NCBI RefSeq assembly: GCF_021654855.1
Contig: NZ_AP024202.1
Coordinates: 1 to 64,000, forward strand
Source: Thiomicrorhabdus immobilis
Lineage (GTDB): Bacteria; Pseudomonadota; Gammaproteobacteria; Thiomicrospirales; Thiomicrospiraceae
Direction: 5' to 3'
Length of the DNA stretch: 64,000 bases
Shown here: positions 62,599 to 64,000 of the stretch, one piece after another
Layout of the letters: every line of letters starts with the position of its first letter
Position numbering within the stretch: the first letter of the stretch is position 1
Notes under the pieces: generated by a model
Seen by the model: only the letters and a program-made list of their open reading frames with translations
What the model was told of the DNA's origin: nothing
Databases searched by the model: none
Made by a program: the position numbers and the translations under genes

Positions 62599-63057
62599 TT
62601 AAGGCTTTAGAATTTGCCAACCTGCTTTGTTGAGTTGCAATATGCGTCCCGCACCCGCAGGTACAATGCTGACAGCTGGTTGAATTTTTGGCTTGTAACC
62701 CAGTTTCTTTGCCATATTGTTAATGGTGTTTTCGCAAGCACTAAAACGAACACCATTGGCGATTAGGTTGTTGATTCGGTCTGTATTGGTATTGCCTTCG
62801 AACATCAGACGAACGCCTGGTCCAAAGCCTACGATTTCAATATCAATGTTTTGCGCTTCGTAGTATCTTTGTAGGTTGGCGGCCACATTGAGCACAAGGG
62901 TTTGTTTGAAAGGATCTCTATCGCTAATTTGCAGTACCACCTTATTCTCAGCAAAGGTATCGGGTAATGGGGCTTCTGTTTGCGCAGCATAACTGGGTAG
63001 GCAAAACAACAGGCCTATCAATAGAGCCAGGTATTTTTGTATGATTAATTTTTGCAT
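62599..63057 (-). CDS. Secreted DsrE-like protein 1
   Basis: 152 aa with a signal peptide (MQKLIIQKYLALLIGLLFCL, cleavage after YAA region). VVLQISDRDPFKQTLVLNVAANLQRYY (in parts), IDIEIVGFGPGVRLMFEG and GVRFSACENTINNMAKKLG match the DsrE-like pattern, with one Cys in the same place as in the next gene, so the two look like an ancient duplication. First gene of the DsrE-DsrE-porin unit and divergent from an ECF sigma factor gene 209 bp away. Confidence 0.8.
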   Translation of the reverse strand: MQKLIIQKYLALLIGLLFCLPSYAAQTEAPLPDTFAENKVVLQISDRDPFKQTLVLNVAANLQRYYEAQNIDIEIVGFGPGVRLMFEGNTNTDRINNLIANGVRFSACENTINNMAKKLGYKPKIQPAVSIVPAGAGRILQLNKAGWQILKP

Positions 63058-63266
63058 TAAGTTTTCCTTTAAAAATGGTTCAAGAATTTTGCGCGCTTAC
63101 CCTTTAAACGAACGACCCCTGTGATTTATTCCATTTATTTTTCACAAATAAACTTATTGGCCTAACAAGTTTGCTAATATCGTAAATTGCTAATATTTAA
63201 AGGGTTTTACAAATCATTGGTTTTGAATTAGTATCGAAAAAAGGCAAATTTTAAAAGACAGGTTCA

Positions 63267-63839
63267 ATGACATTAACCACAAAGGTTGCTAATTTATTTA
63301 GCGAGACCAAGAAAAGACGGCAGCTGAATGCCTTATTTGAGAAAAAGTATCGCAATCTATATCGGTTGGCTTATGCTTGGTGTCATCAGGCATTACAAGC
63401 AGAAGATTTAGTGCAAGAAACTTTTTTAAAAGCCTTGGAAAGTAATAAAGAACTCGACAGTTTGGAGCATTTGGATGCTTGGCTTGCTAAGATCATGCAT
63501 AATAAGTTTTTGGATATTATGCGTTTCAATCGCCGTTGGCAGTTGGCGGATGAGACTGAAATCGATAATTTTTATATGCAAGAATGTTCGGAAACAAAGT
63601 TGATTGAGCAGCAAACATCGGAATGCCTATGTAAGGCAATGGCACGTTTGTCATTTGAACAACGTGAGGCGATAGCGTTAGTGGATTTACAGGGTTTTAG
63701 TTACCAACAGATTTCAGAAATCACGGAAACTCCGATTGGAACCGTGATGAGCCGAATTTCTCGTGGTCGAGAGAATTTGGCAAAAATGATGCAACAGATG
63801 GAAAAGGGCAAATCTAAGGTTGTGCCTTTACGGAGATAG
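63267..63839 (+). CDS. ECF-type RNA polymerase sigma factor
   Basis: 190 aa. Region 2: LYRLAYAWCHQALQAEDLVQETFLKAL with AWLAKIMHNKFLDIMRFNRR. Region 4: MARLSFEQREAIALVDLQGFSYQQISEITETPIGTVMSRISRGR (in parts), the helix-turn-helix for the -35 element. Start ATG after GACAGG. The next ORF begins 2 bp after its stop and looks like its anti-sigma factor. The divergent DsrE/porin unit could be a target, but this is untested. Confidence 0.9.
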   Translation: MTLTTKVANLFSETKKRRQLNALFEKKYRNLYRLAYAWCHQALQAEDLVQETFLKALESNKELDSLEHLDAWLAKIMHNKFLDIMRFNRRWQLADETEIDNFYMQECSETKLIEQQTSECLCKAMARLSFEQREAIALVDLQGFSYQQISEITETPIGTVMSRISRGRENLAKMMQQMEKGKSKVVPLRR

Positions 63840-63841
63840 AG

Positions 63842-64000
63842 ATGAGTCATTCAATTGAAACTTATCATTTACATGCCTATTTAGACGGCGAATTAAGCCA
63901 TGATGAGTGTGTGGAAGTTGAAAAAGCACTTGAAAAAGATGCCGATCTACGACAAGAATTTGAAAAATATAAGTTACTAAAAAGCAATATGCTCAAGGCG
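63842..64000 (+). CDS. Anti-sigma factor, N-terminal part (cut by the window edge)
   Basis: The ATG at 63842, 2 bp after the sigma gene stop, opens 53 codons that run off the window. HLHAYLDGELSHDECVEVEKAL is typical of the N-terminal domain of zinc-finger anti-sigma factors (YLDGEL followed by a Cys-containing helix). It probably binds and silences the adjacent ECF sigma factor at the membrane. The rest of the gene lies outside. Confidence 0.75.
   Translation, partial: MSHSIETYHLHAYLDGELSHDECVEVEKALEKDADLRQEFEKYKLLKSNMLKA

Overview
The window reads as the replication-origin region of a gammaproteobacterial chromosome, most likely a marine chemolithoautotrophic sulfur oxidiser of the Thiomicrospira / Hydrogenovibrio / Thiomicrorhabdus group. 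This is inferred from gene content and not from any database search. The supporting genes are phosphoribulokinase (Calvin cycle), secreted DsrE-like and rhodanese proteins, System II cytochrome c maturation (ResB/CcsB), both NhaA and NhaD sodium/proton antiporters, and an AT-rich base composition.

Layout: (1) 0.1-9.3 kb: dnaA, dnaN, a CDF metal exporter, recF, a small membrane protein, gyrB and prk. (2) 9.3-13.5 kb, minus strand: a DUF389 membrane protein, an outer-membrane beta-barrel, Hsp15 and hemF. (3) 13.7-23 kb: a GGDEF/EAL signalling protein, a secreted Cys protein, a DUF4197 protein, an M48 peptidase lipoprotein, tsaC, thrB and polA. (4) 23.2-27.2 kb: a Met/Gln-rich secreted protein, a beta-barrel, DUF6502 and DUF5666 proteins, then engB. 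(5) 27.5-36.4 kb: resB-ccsB-dsbA, an acetolactate synthase, recQ and a nitroreductase. (6) 36.43-36.76 kb: an AT-rich gap packed with DnaA boxes, a strong oriC candidate about 35 kb from dnaA. (7) 36.8-49.9 kb: an OxyR-like regulator, mlaA, a hybrid kinase, nhaA/nhaD, a 7TM/retropepsin pair with overlapping divergent start codons, a CheY, a Lys-rich histone-like peptide, lrp, leuA and a flavin reductase. (8) 50-58 kb: a rhodanese, a Na/Pi cotransporter, and an arsenic island (arsR, ArsP-like permease, a three-part Cys-rich thioredoxin fusion, an ArsC homologue lacking its catalytic Cys, the ArsJ-partner GAPDH, arsJ). (9) 58-64 kb: yjbQ, prlC, a porin with two DsrE-like proteins, and an ECF sigma factor with the start of its presumed anti-sigma factor.

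Two genome-scale signals overlie the genes. The first is a 12-bp perfect palindrome, ACCAGGCCTGGT, which occurs 12 times exactly (about 0.004 expected by chance) plus several near copies. Nine exact copies lie 9-132 bp downstream of stop codons, and many extend into 16-32 bp perfect palindromes with different but always self-complementary arms. Three copies lie inside recF, polA and recQ, where a 3'-end role does not explain them. The second is a set of five parS or parS-like sites (two perfect) at 18.9, 49.9, 52.8, 56.6 and 58.5 kb, on both sides of the DnaA-box cluster, as expected for a ParB-bound origin domain.
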